Notes: generated from the sequence alone by a model not told the origin. 64,000 nucleotides of DNA from Candidatus Haiyanarchaeum thermophilum (GCA_025920425.1 JAPDLS010000002.1:1-64000); one strand, 5' to 3'. Numbered from the stretch's first letter, positions 56,087-64,000 are shown. Translations and numbers: made by a program.

Positions 56087-56206
56087 CTACCTGTGAGGGA
56101 AAGTAAAATTTGAGACTAACCTGTAGAAGAGATTTCCAAAGAGGAAGAGGAGTAAGATGATAACTGCAATAATCAAGATCCAGCCCACAATTCTTTTAGC
56201 TATCAT
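56087..56206 (-). CDS. 39-residue single-helix membrane protein
   Basis: This gene is not in the ORF track. It reads MIAKRIVGWILIIAVIILLL then FLFGNLFYRLV and a polar end. It starts directly at the stop of the 160-residue gene. Like the three other short membrane proteins in the operon it may be a structural or assembly peptide. Confidence 0.55.
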   Translation of the reverse strand: MIAKRIVGWILIIAVIILLLFLFGNLFYRLVSNFTFPHR

Positions 56207-56689
56207 CTACACACAATCCACACAACATCTCCTAGATTCTCCCTCCTCACAAATGGAATTCCAATTGCATGCCTGAACACAAGTTTCATTATTGCAGAGT
56301 ATCTCACTTTCAGCACAATCGAAGTAAGTGAGTGGATTCTTCCTCGATGTGTCATTACAGGCCTTCTCTATCTCCTCATCGCTTGGAAAAACTCCCCTCG
56401 TATTTAAGATATAATTCTTGAAGTTCTCTTCACATACTTCCTTAGCTCGAGCTTCGGAATAGCAACAATCCTCCATAAAGCATGGAACTAATGTACCTTC
56501 CCCTCGATCCTCATAACCTTCCTTCCACATAGTGTACTTATTCTCACAAAGGCAGTTTTTGTTGCATCCCTTTGGCAGAGCTGAAAATCCATAAATAGCT
56601 AGTGTTATCGCTACTAGGAGCACTCCGAAGATCACTCCCCAAATGATTAGCCCCACACTTTCTTCGAACCCCATCCTAAACCCCTGCAA
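56207..56689 (-). CDS. cysteine-rich membrane-anchored protein (160 aa, 16 Cys)
   Basis: After MQGFRMGFEESVG comes a hydrophobic helix (LIIWGVIFGVLLVAITLAIYG). The ~120-residue exported domain has 16 Cys, including CCYS, CNKNCLC, CNNETC and a terminal CCVDC, giving one Cys every 7-8 residues. It overlaps the TadC-like gene by 14 nt. It looks like a small disulfide-knotted head on a pilin-type stalk; the family is unknown. Confidence 0.7.
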   Translation of the reverse strand: MQGFRMGFEESVGLIIWGVIFGVLLVAITLAIYGFSALPKGCNKNCLCENKYTMWKEGYEDRGEGTLVPCFMEDCCYSEARAKEVCEENFKNYILNTRGVFPSDEEIEKACNDTSRKNPLTYFDCAESEILCNNETCVQACNWNSICEEGESRRCCVDCV

Positions 56690-58691
56690 TTCCCTTCATT
56701 AGCTCAGTAATTCCCAGAGCCATCCTCGCAATCCCACCCAGCAATAATGTGGAGATGAAGGCTAGAAAGATGTAGATTATCATGCTCCTGAACAGAAGTG
56801 ATGCAATGGTAGCATTTCTGTAATTGGCATCTCCTGGCTTTTCTATATTTGCTACAGCATATCCGATAAGTACTGAGATCTGAATGGTATAAAGTCCAAT
56901 TACTGCTTGAAAGACATGCAGCGGAACTGAGCCACTTAACTGAAATATTCCAAGCACCATAGGAGTGAGTGCAGTACCCTCGATTCCTTCCCCAAGCGAC
57001 ATGGTTGAGAGCATAGAGATATGCTCAGAGAGTGAAGCCAGTACAAGGGTAATGAGGGCAGTGAGTCCTACCACAACTGCGCTGATTACCGGAGCTAGAA
57101 ATGTGACCTGAAATCTCATTCCAGAGAGTACTTCATCAAGCACTTCATACGTCCTATTATCTATCCTCTTCAGATTAGACAGATGCCTTGAAAGATAGAT
57201 AAGAGATACTCCTGCATGCTGCAAACTCTTTTTGGATGTCTCAAGCAAGATCTTAGCTGAAGTCTTAATCAGAGGAGAGGGAAAGAAGTTTATAGCTCCA
57301 TACTTCTTATGGAAGATTGCCTCCTCGAAGCTTAAACCCAACCTCCTTATATTTGCAGTCACGGTATGCAGAAAATCTGCAGTATCCGAATATTTCATAA
57401 TCATACCAACTCTTTCTACAGCCTGCTCCTGAGGAAAGCCCTCACTCAGATGGGTTCCAAGCTGGAATATAGCATCAGCTATATCTTTCTCTATATTATA
57501 AACTCTTTTTAATATCTTGAGCTTTTGATAGGAGACTAACTTAGTATAGATATATATGGCAGCAGTGATAGATGCAGTGAAGAGGAGACTCATATATACT
57601 TGGGTTTCTCCAATGATCGATGAGCTTGGACTCAGACAATATTGAACGAATGGTATCATCATTATGGCACCAACGATAATTGCTGGAAGAATAGCAGGTA
57701 TGTTTCTTCCTTTGAAAAGAAAACAATGTTTCTTAGCCACAAATGGATGCTCTTCCACCTTTGGGGCTGGGAAACCACTAGGTCTCTTCTTAAGAGCTCC
57801 TCTGAGCAGATAATATACGAATGCAGGCAATAACCCATTGTAGAAGATGAAAAGATAAATTGGGTCAAATAGCATTTTGGACATAGCCATAACCATCGGA
57901 AACATCACCATTCCAAGGATAGGTAAGATTATTCCTAGCATATAAATTGTATTGAGCGGATTTCTCAATGCACTGGCATATTGTACCATCCTCGTATATG
58001 TTCCCTCGATCATTCGGTTTGCAGCTTCATCTAACAGAGCCAATCTGTTGCTTTCCTCAGTCTGGTAAAGGGAGGAAATAATTAGATAGATGGAATCAGC
58101 AAAATCTGGACTGATTTCCTTCCACAACATTACATAGCTTTCGAGAGCTTCCCTTAGGTCAGCATATTTCCTAGCTTGAGTATCCCAGATAAGTTTCTTC
58201 AGATCATTCCCAATCTCTCCTCCTATGTTTTCAGCAGCAAATTTGACAGCATTTTCCAGATTTGGAATGTGTCTCATATACACAACTAGGTATAAGATGA
58301 GAGAGACCAACTCACTAGAATTTCTGATCATCCTATATTCTAGACTTCTCTGTGGAAAGTTTTTGATCCATATGAATAGGCCTATTCCCACAGGAAGCAA
58401 CAGGATAAAGATAGGAGAGATCAGCATTAAACCAAAGGAGAGAATTGCGGAAGAGATGAGGAGGAGGAAGGCCAGAGAAGCAAAATCTCCTGGTTCCACA
58501 TCGAGCTCCAGCATTTTGATCGCAAGCAGATTAATGGCCCTTTCCTTCTCAGAGATTCTCCACTTGATTATCCTACCCGCAGATCTAGCGACATCTTCAA
58601 AGAATACCTGCAACCTCCCCTTCTTCCTCACTCTTAGCTCCTTATATTCTCTAGTTATAGCTTCGCTTATTTTCTCCAAATCTTTCTCCAT
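56676..58691 (-). CDS. tadC: TadC/GspF-like platform membrane protein
   Basis: The 671-residue protein contains two copies of a T2SF-like module: cytoplasmic helical regions around residues 110-215 and 395-515, each followed by pairs of hydrophobic helices, in the layout of archaeal TadC/FlaJ-type platform proteins. It sits in the membrane, couples the ATPase to subunit polymerisation or secretion, and lies 1 nt downstream of the ATPase gene. It is longer than bacterial TadC, as in archaeal fused versions. Confidence 0.85.
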   Translation of the reverse strand: MEKDLEKISEAITREYKELRVRKKGRLQVFFEDVARSAGRIIKWRISEKERAINLLAIKMLELDVEPGDFASLAFLLLISSAILSFGLMLISPIFILLLPVGIGLFIWIKNFPQRSLEYRMIRNSSELVSLILYLVVYMRHIPNLENAVKFAAENIGGEIGNDLKKLIWDTQARKYADLREALESYVMLWKEISPDFADSIYLIISSLYQTEESNRLALLDEAANRMIEGTYTRMVQYASALRNPLNTIYMLGIILPILGMVMFPMVMAMSKMLFDPIYLFIFYNGLLPAFVYYLLRGALKKRPSGFPAPKVEEHPFVAKKHCFLFKGRNIPAILPAIIVGAIMMIPFVQYCLSPSSSIIGETQVYMSLLFTASITAAIYIYTKLVSYQKLKILKRVYNIEKDIADAIFQLGTHLSEGFPQEQAVERVGMIMKYSDTADFLHTVTANIRRLGLSFEEAIFHKKYGAINFFPSPLIKTSAKILLETSKKSLQHAGVSLIYLSRHLSNLKRIDNRTYEVLDEVLSGMRFQVTFLAPVISAVVVGLTALITLVLASLSEHISMLSTMSLGEGIEGTALTPMVLGIFQLSGSVPLHVFQAVIGLYTIQISVLIGYAVANIEKPGDANYRNATIASLLFRSMIIYIFLAFISTLLLGGIARMALGITELMKGIAGV

Positions 58692-58692
58692 C

Positions 58693-60963
58693 TTATCCCT
58701 TCAATTTCAGCTTTAACCATTCCTCGAATTCCCTAATTACATCCTTAGAACTAGGATATCCTTGTTCCATTCGAAGCTTCTCGAAGATTCTATGAAATGC
58801 ATCATTTGCCTCGCTGTTGAAATCAGCCTCCAAGATATCATATCGATTTAGCCTCTTGGCATATTCTAAAAGCATTTTCTTTATCTCAGCTCTAAGTACT
58901 ATGTTTTCCCAAACCCTCTCCCAACTCCCAACCCAATCCCTTACCCTACTTGCTATGCTCTTGAGTACCTCACTCTCTCCTTCTAGCAAATCCTTTGTGG
59001 GCTTGATTTCATCCTCCCTTGCATCGAATTCCATTAGGTTAACAAAACCTTTTTCCATGATAGGATCCTCCCTCCAATGCTTGCGAACTTCAGAGATTAG
59101 GGTTACCCTACGTACCTCGGAAAGTTGATCCGGAGTCCTCACTTTATTTGCTACCACAATTATATCAGTAGCCTTAAAACTCGTCCTAGGAACCTCTAGA
59201 TCGTTTACCAACCTATCAAATACTGCATAGGGGCTTTCCCCATGAATGGTGCCAGCTACTACATTAGCGAGAGCCCCAATTCTCATAGCTTCGAAAAGAG
59301 CCTTTGCCTCTATACTCCTGATCTCTCCAATGATTAGACAGCTATCCCCAAGCCTCAGACTTGTTCTAATTCCATCATCTGCACTCATCTCGGTCTTTTC
59401 TCCGACAATAGCTGAGCGTACTTTCATAGAGAGGATATTGTAGTTGATACCTCTGAAGTAATCCACAGGCAATTCTAATGTATCTTCGATCACAATGATC
59501 CTATATCTCCTAGGAATTTCAGCGATTAAGCTTCCAAGCAATGAAGTTTTCCCAGAACCCCTAGTCCCTGCGATGAGAATACACCTCCCAGCATCCACTA
59601 AAAACCAGAGTAGACCGGCACAGAGTGGAGAGAGGGCCTTCTCCTTCATGAAGAGAGTGAGCGTCCAAGGTCTAGCTCTATGCCTCCTGAAAGCAAACGC
59701 ATAACCCTTTGGAGAGAGGGGATTTTGGATCACAGCTACTCTGGCTCTGAAGTTCTTTGTAATGAGTTCTGTATCCAGCACGGGATTTGCTTCATCCAGA
59801 GGCCTTCCAGACATCAATCTAAATCTAGATGCCCACGCATCAGCTTCCTTTATATTTGGCAAGATATTCGTAACACATTCTCCATACTTAGTATGCTTGA
59901 CGAAAATAGGGGTACTTCCCACAGGAGCGTTTACATATACGTCCTCTATATTTTCATCTTCAAGCAACACTTCTATCAGTCCAAAGCCAACTGTTAGTCT
60001 CACTAGTATCCTGGCAAGCTTCTCGATCTTCTTGTACTCCAGCTTTATTCCACGAGTTCTGCAAAGATCTTCCATTAGATCCCTACTTACATTGAAGAAT
60101 ATTTCCCTCAACCTCTTGGGATCGATGAATTCTGCCTCCTTTGGCTTATACTTCAAAAGAGTTTCCCTCACCTCATCTAAAAGCACATATTCTTCCTCAC
60201 TCAGTTGAAATTCAGGAGGAGTTATATGATAGAGCAATGTGACTTTTCCAGGAATTCTAAAGATGGATACTTCACTTTTATCCTCCACTCCAACATCATA
60301 ACTATCTATTTCCTCCGCCTTTACAGGAATTTCAGTCATCAATCTTGTGTACATGAAGTTTGGCCTTATCATGGGTTCAAAGATAGTTCTATAGATTTCC
60401 CTATCTCCCACCCTATGACCAGCCAATTTCTCCTTCACAGCCTGAATGAGAGATGTCCTCTCCAACACTTGTCGAATCAACTCTAATCTATTTATGTAGA
60501 GCTGTTTGCAGTTTACACATCTTTCAGGTAATTTTACTAAAGTTGCTCTCTCTTCTCTCAATGTCCTCACACATTCAACATAGGCCCCAATTGGGTCCCT
60601 CTTCAACATGTCGAATACAATTCTCCTTAGCCTGATCAACCAGCTTCCAATGCATTTAGTACATTCTCTCGTATAAACCAATCCTTCAGGAGAAATTACC
60701 TTATAGTCCTTTACTAGCCTCACATAAGCTTCAGCCACATCATTCAACATTCTGGCCTGTTCTTCAGAGTACATGTAATTTCTTTCAGAAGATAACACAA
60801 CACTCGTTACTTTTCCTCCTTCAATAATGTAATTAATCACTCTCTCCATGCAAATCTCATTATCCTCTATGCTCGGATAATACACACAGCCGATACAATT
60901 CACATTCAGGATTACGTCAGCCCCCTCTCTTTCTATCGTATAACTACACGGCTCTTTTGGCAT
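58693..60963 (-). CDS. tadA: TadA/VirB11-like secretion ATPase with N-terminal Cys clusters
   Basis: I start at ATG 60963 (MPKEPCSYTIEREG), not 61089: a TATA box at 60985-60997 is 26 nt away and would otherwise be coding. The ~756-residue ATPase has Walker A GTRGSGKT near residue 471, Asp box RIIVIEDTLELP, Walker B CLIIGEIRS near 543, and His box GTIHGES. The N-terminal third has three Cys pairs (CIGC, CTKC, CVNC), possibly a zinc-binding domain, absent from standard TadA. It powers assembly of the pilus or secretion system and heads the operon. Confidence 0.92.
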   Translation of the reverse strand: MPKEPCSYTIEREGADVILNVNCIGCVYYPSIEDNEICMERVINYIIEGGKVTSVVLSSERNYMYSEEQARMLNDVAEAYVRLVKDYKVISPEGLVYTRECTKCIGSWLIRLRRIVFDMLKRDPIGAYVECVRTLREERATLVKLPERCVNCKQLYINRLELIRQVLERTSLIQAVKEKLAGHRVGDREIYRTIFEPMIRPNFMYTRLMTEIPVKAEEIDSYDVGVEDKSEVSIFRIPGKVTLLYHITPPEFQLSEEEYVLLDEVRETLLKYKPKEAEFIDPKRLREIFFNVSRDLMEDLCRTRGIKLEYKKIEKLARILVRLTVGFGLIEVLLEDENIEDVYVNAPVGSTPIFVKHTKYGECVTNILPNIKEADAWASRFRLMSGRPLDEANPVLDTELITKNFRARVAVIQNPLSPKGYAFAFRRHRARPWTLTLFMKEKALSPLCAGLLWFLVDAGRCILIAGTRGSGKTSLLGSLIAEIPRRYRIIVIEDTLELPVDYFRGINYNILSMKVRSAIVGEKTEMSADDGIRTSLRLGDSCLIIGEIRSIEAKALFEAMRIGALANVVAGTIHGESPYAVFDRLVNDLEVPRTSFKATDIIVVANKVRTPDQLSEVRRVTLISEVRKHWREDPIMEKGFVNLMEFDAREDEIKPTKDLLEGESEVLKSIASRVRDWVGSWERVWENIVLRAEIKKMLLEYAKRLNRYDILEADFNSEANDAFHRIFEKLRMEQGYPSSKDVIREFEEWLKLKLKG

Positions 60964-60984
60964 AATAATCTGGGTAAGCTCAGC

Positions 60985-60997
60985 ATATAAATATTTA
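60985..60997 (-). promoter_or_regulatory. TATA box of the pilus-like operon
   Basis: TAAATATTTATAT on the minus strand lies about 26 nt before ATG 60963. It is probably the main promoter for the ~24-kb operon. Confidence 0.55.
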
Positions 60998-61020
60998 ATT
61001 GCTCTAATGGTATCGATAAG

Positions 61021-61028
61021 TATTAAAA
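61021..61028 (+). promoter_or_regulatory. TATA-like box for the coiled-coil gene pair
   Basis: TATTAAAA is centred 26 nt before ATG 61051 on the plus strand, divergent from the operon promoter. Confidence 0.5.
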
Positions 61029-61050
61029 CGAGGCCCCACTTATCCAAAAA

Positions 61051-61437
61051 ATGGAGGTAGGAATTCCAATCGAGAAAAAGGACTTCCAAAAGTTTGTTTC
61101 TGGCAAAATTGCTGAGTTGAATGAGAGGCTTAGAATGTTAGAGACCAGAGTCCAACAGTTGAGAGAGAATCAGAGGCTTCTCTCTGAGAACTTGCTTTCC
61201 AAAACCGAAGAGCTTAAGGCGATGATTCGAGATCTGAATTTTAGGATGGAGGAGATGAAAGGCCAAGTTAAGGCTATGCAAGAGGCTGTTAAGGCCTTTT
61301 CAAAGGAAATTGAGAATGTGGCAAGAGTGCAAGATATAAAGGTACTTGAGAAATACATAAATCTTTTAGATCCCACTCGATTTTTAACTAAGGATGAGGC
61401 TCTAAGGCTGATTAGGAGGGAGCTTGGAAAGGAGTGA
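61051..61437 (+). CDS. coiled-coil protein (128 aa)
   Basis: Most of the protein (residues ~12-105) is predicted coiled coil, with regular Leu/Ile heptads (KIAELNERLRMLETRVQQL, later EELKAMIRDLNFRMEEM). No membrane segment is seen, so it is likely cytoplasmic. It is translated with the next gene (4-nt overlap) and is divergent from the secretion ATPase, suggesting a role linked to the pilus or to the membrane proteins that follow, as FlaC/D-type coiled coils do in archaella. That link is inference. Confidence 0.6.
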   Translation: MEVGIPIEKKDFQKFVSGKIAELNERLRMLETRVQQLRENQRLLSENLLSKTEELKAMIRDLNFRMEEMKGQVKAMQEAVKAFSKEIENVARVQDIKVLEKYINLLDPTRFLTKDEALRLIRRELGKE

Positions 61438-62099
61438 TGGTTATGCCTTTCGGATTATTTAAGAAAAAAAAGGAGAAGGAAGAGGAATTCGTAACCACTA
61501 TTCCCTTACAGGATGTAATCGCCTTAAAAGCTCAAGGCCTAACAAATGAGCAGATCATCAATCAACTTAGAGCCCAAGGTTATAGCTTTGCTCAGATAAG
61601 GGATGCCCTTGCCCAAGCTGAGATCAAAGGAGCTGTAGTACGCAAGGCAGAAGCTCTTCCTACACCTCCTGAGACAATTACTCCCACTCCAATTCCAACC
61701 CCAGGAATAACTGCTCCAGTCCCAGTGACTCCACCAGGAGCCCCCACTCCTCCTGAGAAGGAAAGAGATATAGAGACCATAGAGAGGATCTTAGAGGAGA
61801 TCATAGAGGAGAAGTGGAGAGATGTAGATGAAAAGTTGAAGGAAATAGAGAAATGGAAGGAGGTAGTAGAGAGCAGAGTTAACGAGACCTCTAATAGGCT
61901 CAATGAGATCGTATCGAGGCTGGGGATGATAGAACAGACGATAGCTTCAAAGGTAAGCGAATATGGGAAGAGCATGCAAGAAGTGGCCTCTCAGATGGCA
62001 GCAATGGAGAAGATAATGACCAAGCTCATTCCAAGTCTTGCCGATAGTATCAAGGAATTGAGGGAAGTAATAGAGAGCAGTAAGAAGGGGCTTGCTTAA
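61434..62099 (+). CDS. protein with UBA-like domain, Pro-rich linker and coiled coil (221 aa)
   Basis: After FGLFKKKKEKEEE, residues ~22-60 (DVIALKAQGLTNEQIINQL, GYSFAQIRDALAQAEI) look like two UBA-like helical motifs. A Pro/Thr-rich linker (~76-105) leads into a long coiled coil (~108-215; KWRDVDEKLKEIEKW and IERILEEII heptads). It has no membrane segment. The start overlaps the preceding gene and the stop overlaps the convergent membrane protein by 4 nt. The arrangement suggests a cytoplasmic scaffold, but no function is established. Confidence 0.6.
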   Translation: MMVMPFGLFKKKKEKEEEFVTTIPLQDVIALKAQGLTNEQIINQLRAQGYSFAQIRDALAQAEIKGAVVRKAEALPTPPETITPTPIPTPGITAPVPVTPPGAPTPPEKERDIETIERILEEIIEEKWRDVDEKLKEIEKWKEVVESRVNETSNRLNEIVSRLGMIEQTIASKVSEYGKSMQEVASQMAAMEKIMTKLIPSLADSIKELREVIESSKKGLA

Positions 62100-62650
62100 G
62101 TCTTTTTGTAGGTTACAGCATATGCAGATACTGCCACTAGAACAAGAAAACCAATTAGGGCTAATACCGTAGGATTAGTAATTACGAGCATAGTCTCTAC
62201 AAACGGAGGGGGGAGAGTAGCATTTGTCGCATTATACATCTGCCTATATTCTGGATGCCATAGTTCTGGAAATACCCAAACAGCAGTCGAGTAGAAGATA
62301 ATGAGGAGCACTATTACAATGAGAATAGCTATTGCTGGATTTCTCATAGCTTTGGTCACATCTTCCATACTAGCTCCTAAGAAGATTACCATCATGAGGA
62401 GGAAGAAAGCGAAGATGATGAGTACTATTAAAAATGGAATGAGAAATTCAATGTAGTTTACAAAGGGTTTATACATTCCTATGAGGAGGGCCACCACGAA
62501 AGCTATTACTGCATTTACATCTATTCTATCTGAGACTATTTTCGTTTTGCTGAGAATTCCAAATAGGAGTACAGCGATTAACAATGGAACAAAAAAATAA
62601 GAAAAACCTAAGGCTCTGAGCAGATCGATCACTGTGGGAACCTCTGCCAT
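62096..62650 (-). CDS. multi-pass membrane protein (184 aa), paralogue of next genes
   Basis: It has about five hydrophobic segments. The start LGFSYFFVPLLIAVLLFGILSKTKIV resembles GVFQYFLPFLLIFAIIFGIL in the 63192-63722 gene, so they are probably paralogues. Polar residues are concentrated near the ends. It overlaps the coiled-coil gene's end and abuts the next membrane gene. No transporter family is recognised. Confidence 0.55.
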   Translation of the reverse strand: MAEVPTVIDLLRALGFSYFFVPLLIAVLLFGILSKTKIVSDRIDVNAVIAFVVALLIGMYKPFVNYIEFLIPFLIVLIIFAFFLLMMVIFLGASMEDVTKAMRNPAIAILIVIVLLIIFYSTAVWVFPELWHPEYRQMYNATNATLPPPFVETMLVITNPTVLALIGFLVLVAVSAYAVTYKKT

Positions 62651-63192
62651 TATTTACCTCCCTCTTCCTTTCCGAAGATCACCCAAGCAGCAGCCACGAT
62701 GAGGATGACCAATACGATGATCAAAGCTATATCCTGGGTTTCTATCGTTACTAGTGTTGGAAACTTTTCAGTTACAGGAATTCCAAACTTTTCAGCATTT
62801 GCTACGATCGTAGGCACTACTGTATATGCTGTGAGGGCAAATACAAGCAACACTAATCCTAATGCTATCCACTTGGTTGGCCCTCTAAGGCCGAAGATTC
62901 CAGCAATTATTAAAATTATTACTCCAAGTACTGCTGCGATCCCAGTATACGGCACTAGCTTTGAGATTACTGTAGTTGACCAAATTGATAGGGATGCTAA
63001 AATGGAGAGGCAAAGAGCTACGATAGCTCTAGCCCCCCTCTTTTTCTTAAAGGCCTCGATGTTTCCTAGGAAGGTATAGAAAATCGCTAGGAGGATGAGG
63101 AATACTAGCCAGAACACTACTGGATCTACGTTTGGTGGAGTGATCTTCATCAATGCCTCATAAAGCTCAGGTATTGCATCTGCTAAGGCCAT
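62650..63192 (-). CDS. multi-pass membrane protein (180 aa)
   Basis: It has about five hydrophobic segments and is similar in size and layout to its two neighbours (VVFWLVFLILLAIFYTFLGNIEAFKKKRG near the start). Start and stop codons overlap its neighbours by one base on each side, so the three are likely one translational unit. The function is unknown. Confidence 0.55.
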   Translation of the reverse strand: MALADAIPELYEALMKITPPNVDPVVFWLVFLILLAIFYTFLGNIEAFKKKRGARAIVALCLSILASLSIWSTTVISKLVPYTGIAAVLGVIILIIAGIFGLRGPTKWIALGLVLLVFALTAYTVVPTIVANAEKFGIPVTEKFPTLVTIETQDIALIIVLVILIVAAAWVIFGKEEGGK

Positions 63193-63722
63193 TACCTCTC
63201 ACCTTCAGGTTTTTCCCTAATAATAATAGCAATTGCAGCTATAAAAATTATGAGGAAAAATGAAATGGCAAGCACGTCTCCCAGAGGTATACCTATGGCT
63301 GCCCCAACCTCTCCCAAGGCTCGAAATAAAGGAATTCCAGCCAGTTCAGCAATTACATAGAGTATCGTAAACACTACTCCTACCATTCCAGCATATTTTA
63401 ACCATTTTGGAAGCTGGGTCTGTTCCCCAGCAATTAAAGTAGAGAGCATGAGCAGACAAACAATTGCTATCGCGGCCACTCCAGCGACTTCGGAGAAGAT
63501 CCTAATAGCATTTGTCACCCAAGCAGCAGCCACAGCTATGAATGCCATTGAGAGGGCTACAGTAGCATTTATATCCTTCCTCCCCTTTCCGAATACTTCA
63601 GTCCTTTCTAATATTCCGAAGATGATAGCAAATATGAGGAGGAATGGGAGGAAATACTGAAAAACTCCGAGGTTCTCCAATAACGTTATTACATTCCCTA
63701 GCCCATACCCTCCTCCATCCAT
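63192..63722 (-). CDS. multi-pass membrane protein (176 aa)
   Basis: It has about five hydrophobic segments, with FLPFLLIFAIIFGILERTEVF then KDINATVALSMAFIA, the pattern shared with the 184-residue protein. A TATA-like element (GTTAATAAAAG, about 63743-63753) lies 26 nt upstream, so this gene starts a three-gene unit. Possibly part of the same cell-surface machine; this is inference from position. Confidence 0.6.
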   Translation of the reverse strand: MDGGGYGLGNVITLLENLGVFQYFLPFLLIFAIIFGILERTEVFGKGRKDINATVALSMAFIAVAAAWVTNAIRIFSEVAGVAAIAIVCLLMLSTLIAGEQTQLPKWLKYAGMVGVVFTILYVIAELAGIPLFRALGEVGAAIGIPLGDVLAISFFLIIFIAAIAIIIREKPEGER

Positions 63723-63742
63723 TAACTTTAGCCAAAAAATCC

Positions 63743-63753
63743 AAGTTAATAAA
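63743..63753 (-). promoter_or_regulatory. TATA-like box for the three-gene membrane-protein unit
   Basis: CTTTTATTAAC on the minus strand lies about 26 nt upstream of the 63722 start codon. Confidence 0.45.
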
Positions 63754-63772
63754 AGTTTTGATTACTGTTTAG

Positions 63773-63994
63773 TTATTTCTCAAGCTCCTTTTCCCTTACC
63801 CTAGAGAGGAGATCAAGTGATCCCCATACGATGATAGCAAGAGGTAGTAGGAAAGTGATCCAGTAAGTATATGCTCCTAGAAAGGTTTGAATCAGTGGAC
63901 CGAAGAATGGGAGGACAAAGAGGAGGAGCACTCCAACGAGTATTTTTCCAAGCCAGTTGAATTTTCCCCTCATGAAATAAATTACCATGAGCAT
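63773..63994 (-). CDS. small membrane protein at the right edge, 5' end uncertain
   Basis: The frame holds two hydrophobic helices (ILVGVLLLFVLPFFGPLI and YWITFLLPLAIIVWG) and a charged tail (VREKELEK). It is open to the window edge, so it may start upstream; internal starts are at 63994 and at MRGKFNWLG. About 50 nt separate it from the next gene. No family is recognised. Confidence 0.5.
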   Translation of the reverse strand: MLMVIYFMRGKFNWLGKILVGVLLLFVLPFFGPLIQTFLGAYTYWITFLLPLAIIVWGSLDLLSRVREKELEK

Positions 63995-64000
63995 GATGAA

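Noticed and set aside
60964-61089. Longer secretion-ATPase start at 61089
   Set aside because: It would run through the divergent promoter and overlap the plus-strand coiled-coil gene; ATG 60963 is 26 nt from a good TATA box.

Overview
This looks like a low-GC chromosome segment from an archaeon. It carries both subunits of the archaeal replicative polymerase PolD, a family-B polymerase, Orc1/Cdc6, RPA, a histone and a second histone-fold protein, Alba, aIF5A, aRF1, archaeal-type AdoMet synthetase, GGGP synthase (ether lipids), aCPSF1 and a proteasome beta subunit. Many genes have a TATA-like box about 26 nt before the start codon, suggesting leaderless mRNAs. FtsZ, short versions of several core proteins, and a huge locus of cysteine-rich membrane-anchored proteins beside a TadA-like ATPase suggest a DPANN-type lineage. 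That placement is inference only.

Layout. (1) 1-1990: the end of a surface locus, with a secreted beta-sandwich protein carrying an inserted Hint (intein-like) domain and two pilin-like proteins. (2) 1991-12304: CBS protein, aCPSF1, proteasome beta, PINA-like ATPase, a zinc-ribbon microprotein, a TctA-like membrane protein and PolD large subunit. (3) 12396-18174: DUF2797 protein, then a probable replication origin with three ORB-like repeats directly before orc1/cdc6, PolD small subunit, RPA and an exosome-associated protein. (4) 18171-36753: information-processing genes on both strands: aIF5A/histone, MAT-MBL-aRF1, a tRNA-Ile locus, thpR, topA, MetAP, HAD/PolB, RqcH-like/YjbQ, and an FKBP-FtsZ-SecE-Spt5-L11-GGGPS-THUMP methyltransferase run, then ferredoxin/Alba. 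(5) 36786-60963: about 24 kb of nearly gapless minus-strand genes, from a TadA-like ATPase and TadC-like platform through some 18 membrane-anchored, often cysteine-rich proteins to a 2,537-residue secreted protein. (6) 61051-64000: two coiled-coil proteins on the plus strand and a run of small multi-pass membrane proteins on the minus strand.

The most striking item is the tRNA locus at 21933-22039. The 3' half of tRNA-Ile(GAU) lies upstream of its 5' half, with only 2 nt between the two acceptor ends. The outer ends pair into a bulge-helix-bulge that, cut at the usual sites, gives exactly a 74-nt cloverleaf. This is a circularly permuted tRNA gene. The second notable system is the 24-kb pilus/secretion-like operon, whose many cysteine-rich membrane-anchored products look like parts of one large extracellular structure. 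No CRISPR array, transposase or rRNA was seen, and no stretch over 300 bases lacks a gene.
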